DNA of 64,000 nucleotides from Lachnospiraceae bacterium (GTDB lineage: Bacteria > Bacillota > Clostridia > Lachnospirales > Lachnospiraceae), in contig SVEB01000028.1 in NCBI GenBank assembly GCA_015057635.1, positions 1-64,000 of the forward strand, in the 5' to 3' direction. Shown here one piece after another: positions 37,609-46,199 of this stretch. The position numbers were made by a program, and so were the translations under genes. How positions within the stretch are numbered: position 1 is the first letter of the stretch; each line of letters starts with the position of its first letter. The notes under the pieces were generated by a model. It was not told the origin of the DNA. It ran no database searches and was given only the letters and a program-made list of their open reading frames with translations.

Positions 37609-38571
37609 TTAAACAATGGATTCACCACGTACTTTTTTCGATATGCTGTTTACGATAATCAAAAGCGTGACACTGACAATACTCTTTAAGATACCGATTG
37701 CAACACCTAAGGAATACGTATTGCCGCCGCCCATACTGATTGTGTAAACATAATAGTCAAGTACCTGAATCTTATCTTTATTAAATGCATTCGCAAATAC
37801 ATAATACTGTTCCATGCCGTTTGACAGGATATTGGCTACGCTAAGCATTAATAATACAAAATAGGTTGGTAATAGCTGTGGCAGCGTGATATGCCACATC
37901 AGGCGGAATCTTCCGGCCCCATCTACTCTTGCTGCTTCATACAGTTCCTGGTCACAGCTTGAGATAGCAGCTAAATACATAATGGAACTCCAGCCGACTC
38001 CTTTCCATACGCCCCAGAAACACATCTTTAACCATACATGGTTCGGACTGTCAAGGAAAGAGATTGGGGAACTGATCAGGCCAAGGTCGCCAAGAACGGA
38101 GTTCACCATACCTGTTGTAGAGAATAAGCTGAATGCAACCGAATATACAATGACCCAGCTGATGAAGTTTGGAAGTGTGGTAAGAGTCTGAATCAGATTC
38201 TTTGCCCACTTGCATTTGATCTCACTTAAAAAGATTGCAAATGCGACCGGGAGTACCGATACGAGTATTCCGAGACCGCTCATTGCAAATGTGTTCTTAA
38301 GCACATTTAAAATCTGTGTCACCCAGCCTTTGTTCTGGAATAACATCGTGAACCACTTAAATCCTACATAATCGCACTGTGAAAGCTTTAGTGGCGGTTT
38401 ATAATCATAAAAAGCATATCGCCACCCATACAGCGGCACATAGCTGAATATAAATACGAGTGCCAAAAACGGCAATGCAATTAAGAATAGACGATACTTT
38501 TCGGGTACTCCTCTTCGTTTTTTCTTCTGAACTGCCTGCTGTGGTACATTCTCTGCTTTTGCCTTAGCCAT
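37609..38571 (-). CDS. Sugar ABC transporter permease (LplB-like)
   Basis: A 320-residue permease with six predicted helices and a Lys/Arg-rich N-terminal tail. Motifs are FSYVPLYGWRYAFYDYKP in the first periplasmic loop and the EAA loop ELYEAARVDGAGRFRLMWHI. I start it at the ATG at 38571, with GGGAGG at a suitable distance; a TTG at 38580 overlaps that site. It is the first gene of the three-gene import operon and diverges from the DUF624 gene. Confidence 0.93.
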   Translation of the reverse strand: MAKAKAENVPQQAVQKKKRRGVPEKYRLFLIALPFLALVFIFSYVPLYGWRYAFYDYKPPLKLSQCDYVGFKWFTMLFQNKGWVTQILNVLKNTFAMSGLGILVSVLPVAFAIFLSEIKCKWAKNLIQTLTTLPNFISWVIVYSVAFSLFSTTGMVNSVLGDLGLISSPISFLDSPNHVWLKMCFWGVWKGVGWSSIMYLAAISSCDQELYEAARVDGAGRFRLMWHITLPQLLPTYFVLLMLSVANILSNGMEQYYVFANAFNKDKIQVLDYYVYTISMGGGNTYSLGVAIGILKSIVSVTLLIIVNSISKKVRGESIV

Positions 38572-38799
38572 TCCTACCAACCTCCCGTTTTTTATATTAA
38601 TACTTTATCACGAGAGTTTTTGGAAAAATACCCCATTATTTATACTTTTTAACATGTAAAAATTAGATATTGCACGATTTCTTTATTCATAATGCACGAA
38701 TTAGACCAAGATGGTATCAATTGAATCCGAAATATTTTAGAATCCTTTGTGGTTTTTGCCTGTCTTTGTATATTAGTATGCATCTCTCCGCTTTTTCAC

Positions 38800-38827
38800 T
38801 GGACACTTTCCCTATTTACGCTATAAT
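38800..38827 (+). promoter_or_regulatory. Promoter of the DUF624 gene
   Basis: TGGACA (38800-38805) and TATAAT (38822-38827) with a 16-bp spacer, about 40 bp before the ATG. Confidence 0.7.
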
Positions 38828-38868
38828 ATTCCATATAATAACAAATTTTATTATTGGAGGACTGTGCT

Positions 38869-39498
38869 ATGAAAAATCTGTTCCATATTGATGGCCCTGC
38901 CATGCAGTTCATGCTTTCTCTGCGCGATCTGGCCGTGCTTAATTTTCTATTCCTGATTTGCTGTGTGCCTGTCATTACGATCGGACCATCCTTTACCGCC
39001 CTTTTCACGGTTACCTTCCGTATGGCAGAAAACAAAGAAGGCTATGTCGGACGGGAGTTCCTTCATGCCTTCAAAGAAAATATAAAAAAACCGATTGCTG
39101 CCGAGCTTTTGCTTATCATTCCGATCTTAATCCTGAGTTTTAACCTGTTCTTCTGGAGTTCTTTAAAGAGCGTGCTCGGCACCATTATAAGTGTCTTCTG
39201 CATCCTGTTTCTTTTAATCCTTGCCGGCATGCTCTGCTATGTATTCCCACTGATTGCGAAATTCGAGAATACGGTAAAGCAGACTCTTCGCAACGCATTC
39301 TACTTCGCAACGGAATACAAAGGGTATACGCTCGCGCTTATCGCCCTTGTATTCGCGCAGGGGTTGGTGTTAATCCTTACGGTCGCAACCACAACTCTTA
39401 TGTTAGTGTTTGGCTTCGCATTCTTCTCCTATATAGACGCTACGATCCTGCTTAAACTTCTGAAGCGATTTTATCAGGAACAGGCACAACCGGAATGA
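38869..39498 (+). CDS. DUF624 family membrane protein (YesL-like)
   Basis: A 209-residue protein with about five membrane helices. MQFMLSLRDLAVLNFLFLIC and TIGPSFTALFTVTFRMAENK are typical of DUF624/YesL, a family almost always linked to YesMN two-component and sugar ABC genes, with no proven function. The ATG at 38869 follows TGGAGG. The last 47 bp overlap the 3' end of the converging response-regulator gene. Its promoter region is shared with the divergent ABC operon. Confidence 0.88.
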   Translation: MKNLFHIDGPAMQFMLSLRDLAVLNFLFLICCVPVITIGPSFTALFTVTFRMAENKEGYVGREFLHAFKENIKKPIAAELLLIIPILILSFNLFFWSSLKSVLGTIISVFCILFLLILAGMLCYVFPLIAKFENTVKQTLRNAFYFATEYKGYTLALIALVFAQGLVLILTVATTTLMLVFGFAFFSYIDATILLKLLKRFYQEQAQPE

Positions 39499-41026
39499 CC
39501 TGCGGCACCACTTTCTTATACTCTTTCGGGCTGACTCCTACATACCGTTTGAATTTTGCATAGAAATAATCAATATTGGAATATCCGATCCGTTCTGACA
39601 CCTGATATACCTTTAAGTCTGTTTCACTTAATAATTTCTTTGCATTCTCAATCCGAATATGATCCAGCACATTATTAAAGCTCTCACCCATCTCTTTTTT
39701 AAATACTTTTCCAAGATAAGCGCTGTTATAGTTAAACATCTTTGCGATCGCCTCCAGCTTGATATCCTTATGGTAGTTCTTCTCAAGATAAGCGCTTACC
39801 CTTTTCACCACGTTGTCGGCTCCGGAGGCGCCGGCAATGTGGCTTACCTCTTTTGCATACTCTTTGATCTCATTCAAAATCTCAAACAGGGACTCCCCAT
39901 TCTTAATCTTCCTCGTAAGCTCATCAAAATCAGGGAACTCTCCTTTTTTCTCATCATAGCGTTCCTCTAACATCATCTTTAGCTTAATCATCTGGTGTGT
40001 CAGATAGATCTTCGCCTCAGGCTCTGTAAACAGCTTCGCCTTACAGTAGCCTTCCACATTATGCAACGTCTTTTCCATTCCCTCTAAATCGCCAATCTCA
40101 ATCTGGGCACAAAGCTGATCCTGAGGGTCCGGCATCGTATCATGCTGCTCCTGCTCCAGCGCTTTAATGGTGATCGCATTCTGGGCATGATACAGGAAAC
40201 GATAACGCATCAGCATTCTGGCACTTTCATAAGAATAATGAAGATCCTCCCAGTGTGCCACATCATGCCCCATAAAAATAAAATACTCCTCTTTGTACAG
40301 ATTCTTAACCTTCTCATTATTCGCCAGAAGCTTCTTTAGGAAATACTCATAGGAATGGCCCTTACAAATTAAGATCCAGCAATCCTCCATACTCACATAT
40401 TCGGTCTCTTCCATATCCTTGATCATCTGTTTGAGCTTCTCATCGGACGGATACGGGATGAAGCCATCTCCCTTTTTACTCTTCTCATGCAGGATAGCCA
40501 CACAAAAAACAGGATAAGCAAACTCCCTTTCATAGTTTCTCATCTGCTCACGAAGCACTTCCTTTGTCTCACTATACAATAAAAGACGGCGAAACATCTC
40601 CCGTCTTGCACTCTCTTCCTTTTGCCGAATGGCATCATTCTCTTTATTTTTCTCCTCTAGTTCCTGTCGGACCTTTTTTACTACTTCAGCTAGTTCCTCT
40701 TCATCAATCGGTTTTAACAAATAAGCTCTTACTCCTAAAGAGACTGCACTCTTTGCAAACTCAAAATCCGAATATCCGGTCAGAAGCAAAAATACTCCTT
40801 CATAGCCGGATTCCTTTGCTTTCTTTATCAATTCAAGTCCGTTCATTCCCGGCATCTTCACATCCACCAATACCAGGTCGGGCTTATATTCTACTACCTT
40901 CTTAAGCCCGTCATTGCCGTCAATTCCTTCCGCTACAATCTGAAACTCATATTCCTCCCATGGCAACAAATGTTTCAGACCTTCCCGTACAACAGGTTCA
41001 TCATCGATAATCATCATTTGATACAT
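39452..41026 (-). CDS. YesN-type response regulator with AraC DNA-binding domain
   Basis: A 524-residue transcription regulator. The N-terminal receiver domain has IIDDEPVVREGLKHLL and the phospho-acceptor Asp in DLVLVDVKMPGMNGLELI. A middle region of about 250 residues with coiled-coil character precedes a C-terminal AraC-type double helix-turn-helix (KLEAIAKMFNYNSAYLGKVF and VYQVSERIGYSNIDYFYAKF). It is the probable partner of the YesM-type kinase at 32704 and likely controls the ABC and glycosidase genes. The ATG at 41026 has GAAGG upstream. Its 3' end overlaps DUF624 by 47 bp on the opposite strand. Confidence 0.92.
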   Translation of the reverse strand: MYQMMIIDDEPVVREGLKHLLPWEEYEFQIVAEGIDGNDGLKKVVEYKPDLVLVDVKMPGMNGLELIKKAKESGYEGVFLLLTGYSDFEFAKSAVSLGVRAYLLKPIDEEELAEVVKKVRQELEEKNKENDAIRQKEESARREMFRRLLLYSETKEVLREQMRNYEREFAYPVFCVAILHEKSKKGDGFIPYPSDEKLKQMIKDMEETEYVSMEDCWILICKGHSYEYFLKKLLANNEKVKNLYKEEYFIFMGHDVAHWEDLHYSYESARMLMRYRFLYHAQNAITIKALEQEQHDTMPDPQDQLCAQIEIGDLEGMEKTLHNVEGYCKAKLFTEPEAKIYLTHQMIKLKMMLEERYDEKKGEFPDFDELTRKIKNGESLFEILNEIKEYAKEVSHIAGASGADNVVKRVSAYLEKNYHKDIKLEAIAKMFNYNSAYLGKVFKKEMGESFNNVLDHIRIENAKKLLSETDLKVYQVSERIGYSNIDYFYAKFKRYVGVSPKEYKKVVPQVIPVVPVPDKIASEV

Positions 41027-41263
41027 ACTGTCTACCTTCTCTTCCACATTTTAATTGGAGTTCTGCCAAAGCTCATTCTCCTATTTCTTTCGCCATCTGC
41101 CAACGGCTGTTTCTTCTATCAAAAATCAGTTGTTCCATCCTGTTACCAAACTAAATTTTATTCCTACTACTAATATATAAGAAATTGGTAATTTTTTCAA
41201 TTAAAATACTTGAAATTCTACATCATTTCTATGGGATTCTCTATGTAGTTTTTGTAAAAATAT

Positions 41264-41271
41264 GTTATACT
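41264..41271 (+). promoter_or_regulatory. Extended -10 promoter of the aldo/keto reductase gene
   Basis: TGtTATACT (41263-41271 region) is an extended -10 box about 45 bp before the ATG. The -35 is poor. Confidence 0.5.
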
Positions 41272-41316
41272 GAGTCTATCTTTACAGATTAAACTTATTA
41301 AGATGGAGGTATTTTT

Positions 41317-42306
41317 ATGTACGTAGCAAACGAAACAAGATATGATGAGATGCTGTACCGCCGGTGCGGAAAGAGCGGCTTAAAGCTTCCTAGCTTTGCC
41401 CTCGGATTATGGCATAACTTTGGCTCCTCCCATAACTATGATAATATGGTCGCCCTCGCCACCACCGCATTCGACTGTGGCATCACCCATTTCGACCTGG
41501 CAAATAATTATGGCCCGATTCCGGGATCTGCGGAAGAGAACTTTGGAAAAATCTTAAAGAATGAGTTAAGACCTTACCGGGATGAGCTGATCATCTCCAC
41601 AAAGGCCGGATACACGATGTGGCCTGGCCCTTACGGAGATCACGGAAGCCGCAAATACTTAATCAGCAGCTTAGACCAGTCTCTAAAACGTTTAGGGCTT
41701 GATTATGTCGATATCTTTTATCATCACCGTCCGGACCCGGAAACCCCGCTTGAAGAAACGATGGGTGCATTAGACTCTATTGTACGCTCCGGAAAAGCAC
41801 TTTACATAGGCCTCTCCAATTATGGCCCGGAAGATACCGCAAAAGCTGTAGAGATTTTAAACCGCCTTGGCACTCCGCTTTTGATCCATCAGCCAAAATA
41901 TTCGATGCTGAACCGCCAGCCGGAAGAAGGCTTATTTGATGTATTACAGGCAAACGGTATCGGAAGCATCGCCTTCTGCCCATTGGCACAGGGCCTTCTA
42001 ACCAATAAGTACTTAAACGGCATCCCGGCCGATTCAAGAGCTGCTGATAAATCCAGCGTCTTCTTAAATGAATCGAATATTACCGAAGAGGTGGTTGATA
42101 AGGTAAGAAAATTAAATGTCATCGCCCTTGAAAGAGGACAGAGCATGGCACAGATGGCCCTTGCCTGGGCTCTTCGCGGCGGCCGACTGACCACCGCCTT
42201 AATCGGTGCCAGCAAGCCAAGTCAGATCATTGAAAATGTAAAGACGTTAAAGAATTTAGAGTTCACCGATGAGGAACTTAGAAGAATCGATACAATCTTA
42301 GCTTAA
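41317..42306 (+). CDS. Aldo/keto reductase (YghZ/L-glyceraldehyde 3-phosphate reductase-like)
   Basis: A 329-residue NADPH-dependent aldo/keto reductase. The catalytic tetrad is visible as Asp in HFDLANNYG, Tyr in NNYGPIPGSAE, Lys in ISTKAGYTMWPGPYG and His in DIFYHHRPDPETP. The TMWPGPYG insertion is characteristic of the YghZ subgroup, which reduces L-glyceraldehyde 3-phosphate and methylglyoxal. The C-terminal ALIGASKPSQIIENV contacts the cofactor phosphate. Single gene with its own promoter and a terminator. It probably acts in detoxification of reactive aldehydes. Confidence 0.92.
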   Translation: MYVANETRYDEMLYRRCGKSGLKLPSFALGLWHNFGSSHNYDNMVALATTAFDCGITHFDLANNYGPIPGSAEENFGKILKNELRPYRDELIISTKAGYTMWPGPYGDHGSRKYLISSLDQSLKRLGLDYVDIFYHHRPDPETPLEETMGALDSIVRSGKALYIGLSNYGPEDTAKAVEILNRLGTPLLIHQPKYSMLNRQPEEGLFDVLQANGIGSIAFCPLAQGLLTNKYLNGIPADSRAADKSSVFLNESNITEEVVDKVRKLNVIALERGQSMAQMALAWALRGGRLTTALIGASKPSQIIENVKTLKNLEFTDEELRRIDTILA

Positions 42307-42315
42307 AACTGCCAT

Positions 42316-42357
42316 AAAAAAAGAAGCCTCTGTATCTTACAGAAGCTTCTTTTTTAT
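42316..42357 (+). terminator. Terminator after the aldo/keto reductase gene
   Basis: AAAAAAAGAAGC...GCTTCTTTTTT with inner CTGTA/TACAG pairing. A/T tails on both sides could make it bidirectional. Confidence 0.85.
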
Positions 42358-42402
42358 AGAATCATCATGCTCCGATTCCATTCTTATCTCCTAAACGATT
42401 TC

Positions 42403-42873
42403 TTAGATCAGTCCTTCAAACAGACTGGCGAATGCGGGATCTGTTAACATCTGTCCCATAAGCGCCATCATTAAGACGATTACGAATGTGCCTATCACAA
42501 GTGTTGCTCTGGCCCAGTTCTTCTTTGTCTGAGATGTGTTCTTTCCAAATCCCCAGATAAACAACAATACAACGAATGCCCAAAAACCTACGATTGGAAT
42601 GAACGGAAGCACCATAACGAGAAGCCATTTTCCAAAAGATATGCTCTCCTCTACGCTTTGCTTCTGCGCTGCCATCACATTTTGCACCGGACTGCCCCAT
42701 GGCTTCTGACCTGCCCCACTCATCTGACCTGCCTGGCTGTTATAGGCATTCTCCGGTATCTTTGTCTCATTTAAAAATGAAGTGTCCACATCTCCTCGAA
42801 ATGATGCGCCACAGTATTCACAAAAGTTCGCATTTTCATTGGTCATTGTTCTTCCACAAACTTTACAAACCAT
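42403..42873 (-). CDS. Zinc-ribbon membrane protein
   Basis: A 156-residue protein. The N-terminal zinc ribbon has two Cys pairs, CKVCG and CEYCG (residues 3-6 and 18-21). A flexible Gln/Ser-rich linker follows, then two membrane helices (LLVMVLPFIPIVGFWAFVVL and ATLVIGTFVIVLMMALMG). Such zinc_ribbon_2 proteins are common in Lachnospiraceae, with no assigned role. The gene is transcribed alone, convergent with the aldo/keto reductase gene. Confidence 0.8.
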   Translation of the reverse strand: MVCKVCGRTMTNENANFCEYCGASFRGDVDTSFLNETKIPENAYNSQAGQMSGAGQKPWGSPVQNVMAAQKQSVEESISFGKWLLVMVLPFIPIVGFWAFVVLLFIWGFGKNTSQTKKNWARATLVIGTFVIVLMMALMGQMLTDPAFASLFEGLI

Positions 42874-43165
42874 ACTAATCCTCCCTTACCCTCATCGCAT
42901 GCCAGCACCTATTGCGGCATACATGCTTTTTTAGCCTTCACTCGGTGAATGAGGGAGTTTTTCTATCTTATCTACTATATTTTTCTGATTCTTTTATTAT
43001 CCCTTAAAAATCATGGTCTCTTACTATTGTAACCATTCTTTCTTGTCAAAAGGCATTATAACACGTTTTTTGCGAAGAATAAATGAAATCTTTATAAATT
43101 CGTATACCCTCACACGAAGAGCGTGCAATATCCTAGCGCTACTCTTAACGCGAGGACTCCAAGAA
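42874..43165. other. Intergenic region between the zinc-ribbon gene and the rnf terminator
   Basis: AT-rich, without a supported gene. Small inverted segments occur but none has a terminator or promoter quality I would defend. Confidence 0.4.
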
Positions 43166-43200
43166 TTAAAAAAAGTGCGGGGCCAAAGCCTCTCGCACTT
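43166..43200 (-). terminator. Terminator of the rnf operon
   Basis: On the minus strand AAGTGCGAGAGG pairs with CCCCGCACTT and is followed by a T-run. It lies 12 bp after rnfB. Confidence 0.88.
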
Positions 43201-43211
43201 CTTTTTTATTC

Positions 43212-44054
43212 TTAGAGAATGATCTTCTGTGGACATTTTAAAGCACACTTGCCGCAGCGAGTACACTTGTCATAGTCGATCTTCGCAAGATTGTCTGTTA
43301 CATGGATTGCATCGAATTCACACTGTTTTACACAAAGTGTACATGCGATACATCCTGTGGAACATCCTGCTTTTACGTCCTTGCCCTTATCATGGGAAGA
43401 ACACTGTACAAGATGAGTTGCAGATTCTGGAACGAACTCGATTAAGTTCTTTGGACATTCTGCTACACACTTGCCACAGGCAACACATTTTTCTTTATCT
43501 ACAACAGCTACGCCATTTACGATATGGATCGCATCGAAGGCACATACCTTCACACAGCTGCCATAACCGCAACATCCGTAAGAACATACTTTTTCGCCGT
43601 TACCAGGAACAACTGCTAACTGCTTACAGTCTGTAATACCATTGTAGTTATATTTACGTTCTGTCTTGTCGCAAGTACCGTTACATTTTACAAATGCAAC
43701 TTTACGTTCTTCTGCAGACACTTCCTGACCCATAACTTTACCGATTTCTGCATGAATGCTTGCACCAGCAACTGGACATCCGCTTACAGGAGCGCTTCCT
43801 TCCGCGATTGCTTTTGCTAAACCATCACATCCTGCATAACCACATCCGCCACAGTTATTACCTGGAAGAAGTTCTCTTACCGCAACTTCTTTTTCATCTA
43901 CTTCTACGTGGAATGCCTTTGCAGCAAGACCAAGTAAAACACCGATGATTAAACCTGTTACACCAACTACTGCTGCTGCCATAGCAATGCCTTTTACGTT
44001 GAATGCTAATACAGCTGTGCTAGATAAGAGGTTTCCTAATAATAAATTCATCAT
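43212..44054 (-). CDS. rnfB: Rnf complex subunit B (multi-cluster ferredoxin subunit)
   Basis: RnfB takes electrons from ferredoxin and passes them into the membrane complex. The 280-residue protein has an N-terminal membrane helix, the RnfB-specific cluster motif NNCGGCGYAGCDGL with a later CPVAG, and at least four further Cys-rich segments (CSYGCCGYGSCVKVC, CVACGKCVAECP, CIACTLCVKQC, CTRCGKCALKCP), so several [4Fe-4S] clusters. I start at the ATG at 44054, 7 nt after a GGGGG site; the longer frame overlaps rnfA. It is the last gene of rnfCDGEAB. Confidence 0.95.
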   Translation of the reverse strand: MMNLLLGNLLSSTAVLAFNVKGIAMAAAVVGVTGLIIGVLLGLAAKAFHVEVDEKEVAVRELLPGNNCGGCGYAGCDGLAKAIAEGSAPVSGCPVAGASIHAEIGKVMGQEVSAEERKVAFVKCNGTCDKTERKYNYNGITDCKQLAVVPGNGEKVCSYGCCGYGSCVKVCAFDAIHIVNGVAVVDKEKCVACGKCVAECPKNLIEFVPESATHLVQCSSHDKGKDVKAGCSTGCIACTLCVKQCEFDAIHVTDNLAKIDYDKCTRCGKCALKCPQKIIL

Positions 44055-44070
44055 TTTTAATCCCCCTATC

Positions 44071-44646
44071 TTATAATAAGCCTGCGAAACCAGTAAAGGC
44101 AATTGCCATAAGACCTGCTGTGATTAAGACAATTGGAGATCCCTTTAATGTTTTTGCAATATCATTGTGTTCGATACGTTCTCTGACACCAGCTAAGATT
44201 ACGATAGAGATTAAGAAACCTGCTGCTGTACCGAAACCGTATACGATACTTGTTACAAAATTGTGTTCTTTCTGAACGTTTGTTAATGCTACACCAAGAA
44301 CCGCACAGTTTGTTGTGATTAATGGAAGGTAAACGCCAAGCGCGTTATAAAGGCTTGGAGAGAACTTCTTTAAGAACATTTCAATGAACTGTACTAATGC
44401 GGCAATCACGATGATGAACACGATTGTCTGCATGTATTCAAGTCCTACATTAACTAAGATACCATTGTAAATTAAGTTTGTAAGTCCGGATGCGATTGTA
44501 ATAACGAAGATTACCGCTGCACCCATACCACCTGCTGTGCTTGTTTTTTTAGAAACACCTAAGAACGGACATAAGCCAAGGAACTGACTTAGTACAACGT
44601 TATTTACAAGTGCTGCTGAAATGAGCACTAATAATAATTCTTTCAT
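44071..44646 (-). CDS. rnfA: Rnf complex subunit A
   Basis: A 191-residue membrane subunit with six helices. NNVVLSQFLGLCPFLGVSKK contains the conserved Cys that, with its RnfE counterpart, holds the intramembrane iron-sulfur centre in recent Rnf/NQR structures. LPLITTNCAVLGVALTN is the mirrored motif with the second conserved Cys. It lies 10 bp after rnfE and 16 bp before rnfB. Confidence 0.96.
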   Translation of the reverse strand: MKELLLVLISAALVNNVVLSQFLGLCPFLGVSKKTSTAGGMGAAVIFVITIASGLTNLIYNGILVNVGLEYMQTIVFIIVIAALVQFIEMFLKKFSPSLYNALGVYLPLITTNCAVLGVALTNVQKEHNFVTSIVYGFGTAAGFLISIVILAGVRERIEHNDIAKTLKGSPIVLITAGLMAIAFTGFAGLL

Positions 44647-44656
44647 CTAAATCCCC

Positions 44657-45556
44657 CTATACTTCTGTCTGGCTTGTATTTTCTGTGCCTTCAGTCTTTG
44701 TTGCTGCTGGTTCTGCAGTTGCTTCTGCTTTCGCTGCTTCTGCTGCTGCCTTTGCTGCTTCTGCTTCCGCTGCTGCTTTCTTAGCTGCTGCCGCTGCCTT
44801 CGCTGCTTCCATTGCTTTCGCTTTTTCTGCTGCGATTCTTGCTGCTTCAACTTCTTTCGCACGTTCTAATACAGAATGGTTTTCTTTGCACTGAGTTCCT
44901 GTACAGCTTCCGCAGTTACCGCCGCATGCGATTGGTTCGCCTGCAGGACCTTCTACGTTAGTTGCGCTTGGAGCTTTGAACTTGTTCTGAAGTGCTGTAA
45001 GAAGCGCAAGAACGAAGAACGCACCAGGTGCTGCTACAAAGATAGAAATTGGTTCATAGGAAGCTGGCATAACCTGCATATCAAATACTTTACCGGCACC
45101 GATTAACTCACGTAAGATACCGATGGAAGTAAGACCTACTGTGAAACCAAGACCCATACCAAGACCATCGAAAATAGATGGAAGAACAGGGTTCTTAGAT
45201 GCATAAGATTCTGCACGACCGAGAATAATACAGTTAACTACGATTAATGGAAGGTAAAGACCTAATAATACGTATACATCATTTAAATAACCCTGAAGTA
45301 ATAACTGGATGATAGTTACGAAGGATGCAACGATTACGATGAACGCTGGCATTCTTACTTTGTCTGGAATGAGTTTACGTAACATGGAGATCAGCATGTT
45401 GGACATAACTAATACAAGTGTTGTTGTTAAACCCATGTAAAGACCGTTTAAACCGGACTTTGTAACGGCAAGTGTCGGACACATACCTAACATTAAAACA
45501 AAAGTAGGGTTTTCCTTGATGATACCGTTATATAAACGCTCAAGATACTTATTCAT
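44657..45556 (-). CDS. rnfE: Rnf complex subunit E with Cys-motif and Ala-rich C-terminal tail
   Basis: The first 200 residues form the usual six-helix RnfE, with the conserved Cys segments LGMCPTLAVTKSGLNG and LPLIVVNCIILGRAE. About 90 extra residues follow: a CGGNCGSCTGTQC motif (Cys 211, 215, 218, 223) and a roughly 55-residue Ala/Lys/Glu helix, then a Thr/Ser-rich end. Typical RnfE ends near residue 200-210. The tail might bind a cluster or metal and form a coiled coil; that is inference. It overlaps rnfG by 8 bp. Confidence 0.95.
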   Translation of the reverse strand: MNKYLERLYNGIIKENPTFVLMLGMCPTLAVTKSGLNGLYMGLTTTLVLVMSNMLISMLRKLIPDKVRMPAFIVIVASFVTIIQLLLQGYLNDVYVLLGLYLPLIVVNCIILGRAESYASKNPVLPSIFDGLGMGLGFTVGLTSIGILRELIGAGKVFDMQVMPASYEPISIFVAAPGAFFVLALLTALQNKFKAPSATNVEGPAGEPIACGGNCGSCTGTQCKENHSVLERAKEVEAARIAAEKAKAMEAAKAAAAAKKAAAEAEAAKAAAEAAKAEATAEPAATKTEGTENTSQTEV

Positions 45557-46199
45557 GAGAAACCCCTCCTATTCCGTTTGCTAATAAATCATTTGCAAAT
45601 GCAATACCTGCATTTACTGCTTTTGTTACTGCGTTAGAAGTGATAGTAGCACCGGAAATCGCATTGATTTCGCCTTCTGCTGCGCCGGATTTTACTACAG
45701 TTAAGGAATCTTCTGTTCTTCCTGCAAACTGTCCTTTAAATGGTTCTTCTGTCGCTAATGCACCAAGACCAGCTGTTTCGGAAATGGATAAGATTTCGAT
45801 TGCAGTTAAAGTACCTTCGCTTGTGTAACCCATGGAGAACTGAATGTCACCACCAAAACCTTCTTTGGAAGTAACAGTTAAGATGTAACCGATTGGGTTC
45901 CCGCTTGCATCCATTGCGATACATGCTTCATCTAAAACAACACCGGCAAAACCGTTGTCTGTTAAGAATGCCTGACTGTTTTCTACTTTTGCAAGTAATT
46001 CTTCGTTTGCATCATCTACCTGAACTGCTTCTGGGTAGATTGTCTGATAAGCTTCCGCTTTCTGTTTTGCAGCTAATTCTGCAATTGGTCCTTTTGTCAT
46101 TTCATTGACAAAGCCTAATGCTACCGCAGCGATTAATGCGATTAAGCAAAGAGCCAGGGCATCTTTGATGATAGAGGATTTTACCTTATTTTCTTGCAT
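45549..46199 (-). CDS. rnfG: Rnf complex subunit G (covalent flavin subunit)
   Basis: RnfG carries FMN linked to a Thr outside the membrane and relays electrons. The 216-residue protein has one N-terminal membrane helix (ALCLIALIAAVALGFVNEMT) and an FMN-binding domain with EILSISETAGLGALA and the flavinylation motif SGATITSNAV near residue 190. A flavin transferase (ApbE) is needed but is not encoded in this window. Start and end overlap rnfD and rnfE, indicating translational coupling. Confidence 0.95.
   Translation of the reverse strand: MQENKVKSSIIKDALALCLIALIAAVALGFVNEMTKGPIAELAAKQKAEAYQTIYPEAVQVDDANEELLAKVENSQAFLTDNGFAGVVLDEACIAMDASGNPIGYILTVTSKEGFGGDIQFSMGYTSEGTLTAIEILSISETAGLGALATEEPFKGQFAGRTEDSLTVVKSGAAEGEINAISGATITSNAVTKAVNAGIAFANDLLANGIGGVSHE

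Noticed and set aside
44647..44862. Gln/Lys-rich 71-residue open frame on the minus strand
   Set aside because: It is the other frame of the alanine-rich rnfE tail; the composition follows from GCT/GCA-rich codons, and rnfE is the clear gene.
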